Part shown: positions 63,057 through 64,000 of the stretch, piece by piece
Position numbering within the stretch: the first letter of the stretch is position 1
Layout: the number at the start of each line of letters is the position of its first letter
From: an uncultured Opitutaceae bacterium
GTDB lineage: Bacteria > Verrucomicrobiota > Verrucomicrobiia > Opitutales > Opitutaceae
Length of the DNA stretch: 64,000 nucleotides
Reading direction: 5' to 3'
Assembly: GCA_903862935.1 (NCBI GenBank)
Contig: CAIOZY010000001.1
Span: forward strand, 1-64,000
Program-made: the position numbers and the translations under genes
The notes under the pieces: model-generated
Told to the model about the DNA's origin: nothing
Databases searched by the model: none
What the model saw: only the letters and a program-made list of their open reading frames with translations

Positions 63057-63516
63057 ATCGCCCCGCTTTTCGGAGCGGGGCGCGGATTGAAACTCTGGGA
63101 CGACGTGCGGATTGACCGCGTGCTTCCATCGCCCCGCTTTTCGGAGCGGGGCGCGGATTGAAACACGGAGGGGACGATAGCCAGCACGCGCGTCCCGAAT
63201 CGCCCCGCTTTTCGGAGCGGGGCGCGGATTGAAACCAGGGGACGTACACCACGCTGCAGGTCTTCACAATCGCCCCGCTTTTCGGAGCGGGGCGCGGATT
63301 GAAACCTTCGCTCCTCCTCGGTTGCCCACGGGTGGCCTATCGCCCCGCTTTTCGGAGCGGGGCGCGGATTGAAACAACGTCACCACCGCAAGCCAGACCT
63401 GCTTTCCGATCGCCCCGCTTTTCGGAGCGGGGCGCGGATTGAAACTCGACGCTCCTGGGATCTCAGCTCACGGGTTCTCATCGCCCCTCTCCGAAGAGCG
63501 GGGCGATCGGCAATAG
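63057..63516 (+). CRISPR. CRISPR array, six intact repeats plus one degenerate terminal repeat, six spacers
   Basis: Repeat of 37 bp starting ATCGCCCCGCTTTTCGGAGC and ending GGATTGAAAC, at 63057, 63128, 63199, 63269, 63339 and 63409. A last copy at 63480-63516 has lost its GGATTGAAAC end. Spacers are 33-34 bp. The repeat folds with CGCCCCGCT pairing AGCGGGGCG. The GGATTGAAAC 3' end and I-C-like cas1/cas2 indicate type I-C, although I-C repeats are usually 32 bp. Transcription is rightward from the leader. Confidence 0.95.
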
Positions 63517-64000
63517 GTTAATGGAGCGCGCGCGGCAGACCCAATACGCTAGCGGTCAAATAGATAATCAAATTGGGTCGACGCGGGCCCTTTCTGTGGG
63601 AGGTTGCTTTTTCGTCCAGGCGATCATTTGTAATAGGCCGAGATCCAAAACCAAGCCGTCCCCTCTCACTCTCGAACCCGGCGGCGACCGATGCCGGTCG
63701 CTGTGTGAAAGTTGCCCGGTACCACACCCCAGAAAGAAGATTGCCCGGGCTCCCCGATTGTCCTGCCCCGCCTGCCCAGGCGCCAGGGCCTCCATCCGCC
63801 CCGATCTCTGTTCCCGGCTACCCGGGCCTTGGCCGCCAGGATTTCGAGAACGCCGTTGCAATGACCAAATCGACCTGCATTCTCTCGATTTCGCCCGTCG
63901 CTCTGCAATGCCTGCTGTCTGGGCCAACATCTCCTTCGAGCTCCGATGAGGAAGAACCACACACCGGATCGCGATCGGGAAGATTGTCTGACCGCCGAAA
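63517..64000. other. Region downstream of the array, no gene seen
   Basis: 484 bp. Frames on both strands are open for up to about 130 codons but none shows family features or a good start. No repeat, RNA gene or cas gene is seen. Confidence 0.45.

Noticed and set aside
63055-63267. Minus-strand ORF with repeated FNPRPAPKSG-like units
   Set aside because: It is the translation of CRISPR repeats.
63568-63960. 130-codon minus-strand ORF after the array
   Set aside because: No recognisable domain and no ribosome binding site; another frame on the other strand is equally open.

Overview
The window is GC-rich chromosomal DNA from a bacterium that most likely belongs to the Verrucomicrobia (Opitutaceae-like). 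The best taxonomic clue is the SOS locus: a lexA-imuA-imuB-dnaE2 operon with a perfect TGTTC-N4-GAACA operator in front of lexA, the motif described for verrucomicrobial LexA. The assignment is inferred from this and from general gene content, not from a database search.

Positions 1-41,000 are ordinary chromosome. In order they hold: a hybrid sensor histidine kinase that has lost its 5' end at a 117-bp repeat and is frameshifted by a 28-bp tandem duplication at its H-box; a receiver/kinase protein; an ECF sigma factor, FecR and STN cell-surface-signalling locus in which the STN protein has no TonB barrel and is followed by a paralogue of its own C-terminal domain; an Fsr-type MFS exporter; a DUF3300 protein; a GT9 glycosyltransferase; secreted MsrA and MsrB; a 13-haem cytochrome c/b fusion; the SOS mutasome operon with an extra PD-(D/E)XK-like gene; an Fe-dependent dehydrogenase, a rhomboid and a histone-H1-like protein; a coniferyl-type aldehyde dehydrogenase; a two-gene operon encoding a 1635-residue DUF4062/STAND/WD40 protein and a secreted beta-helix protein; an SGNH hydrolase fused to a DUF4440-like domain; an SDR; and a hemolysin-III protein.

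Positions 41,400-50,300 look like an integrated element. A second copy of the 117-bp repeat lies next to a 28-bp tRNA 3' end, which looks like a displaced attachment site. A tyrosine integrase follows, then a minus-strand operon (HTH, TOPRIM/primase-like, RecA-like ATPase, small basic protein), a GATC-dense region with an 18-bp palindrome, a serine recombinase, a ribbon-helix-helix protein, an excisionase-like protein and several small unknowns. An N-terminal remnant of a related integrase lies at 40.07 kb. At 49.8 kb there is a tRNA-like gene with an 8-bp acceptor stem, 4-bp T stem, 6-bp D stem and long variable arm. This is the 8/4 architecture of allo-tRNAs and tRNA-Sec mimics, and it is the most unusual object in the window.

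Positions 50,300-57,800 are nested insertions. An endonuclease/exonuclease/phosphatase gene is split by an IS21-family element (TSD CGCCG). The IS21 istA gene is itself split by a complete RIT (recombinase-in-trio) element with perfect 83-bp inverted repeats.

Positions 57,800-64,000 hold a Sel1-repeat/trypsin-like protease of lower GC, a small XRE regulator, a two-gene operon of unknown function, and the debris of a type I-C CRISPR-Cas locus: a 5'-truncated cas1, an intact cas2, and an array of six intact repeats plus one degenerate terminal repeat (six spacers) with no interference genes.
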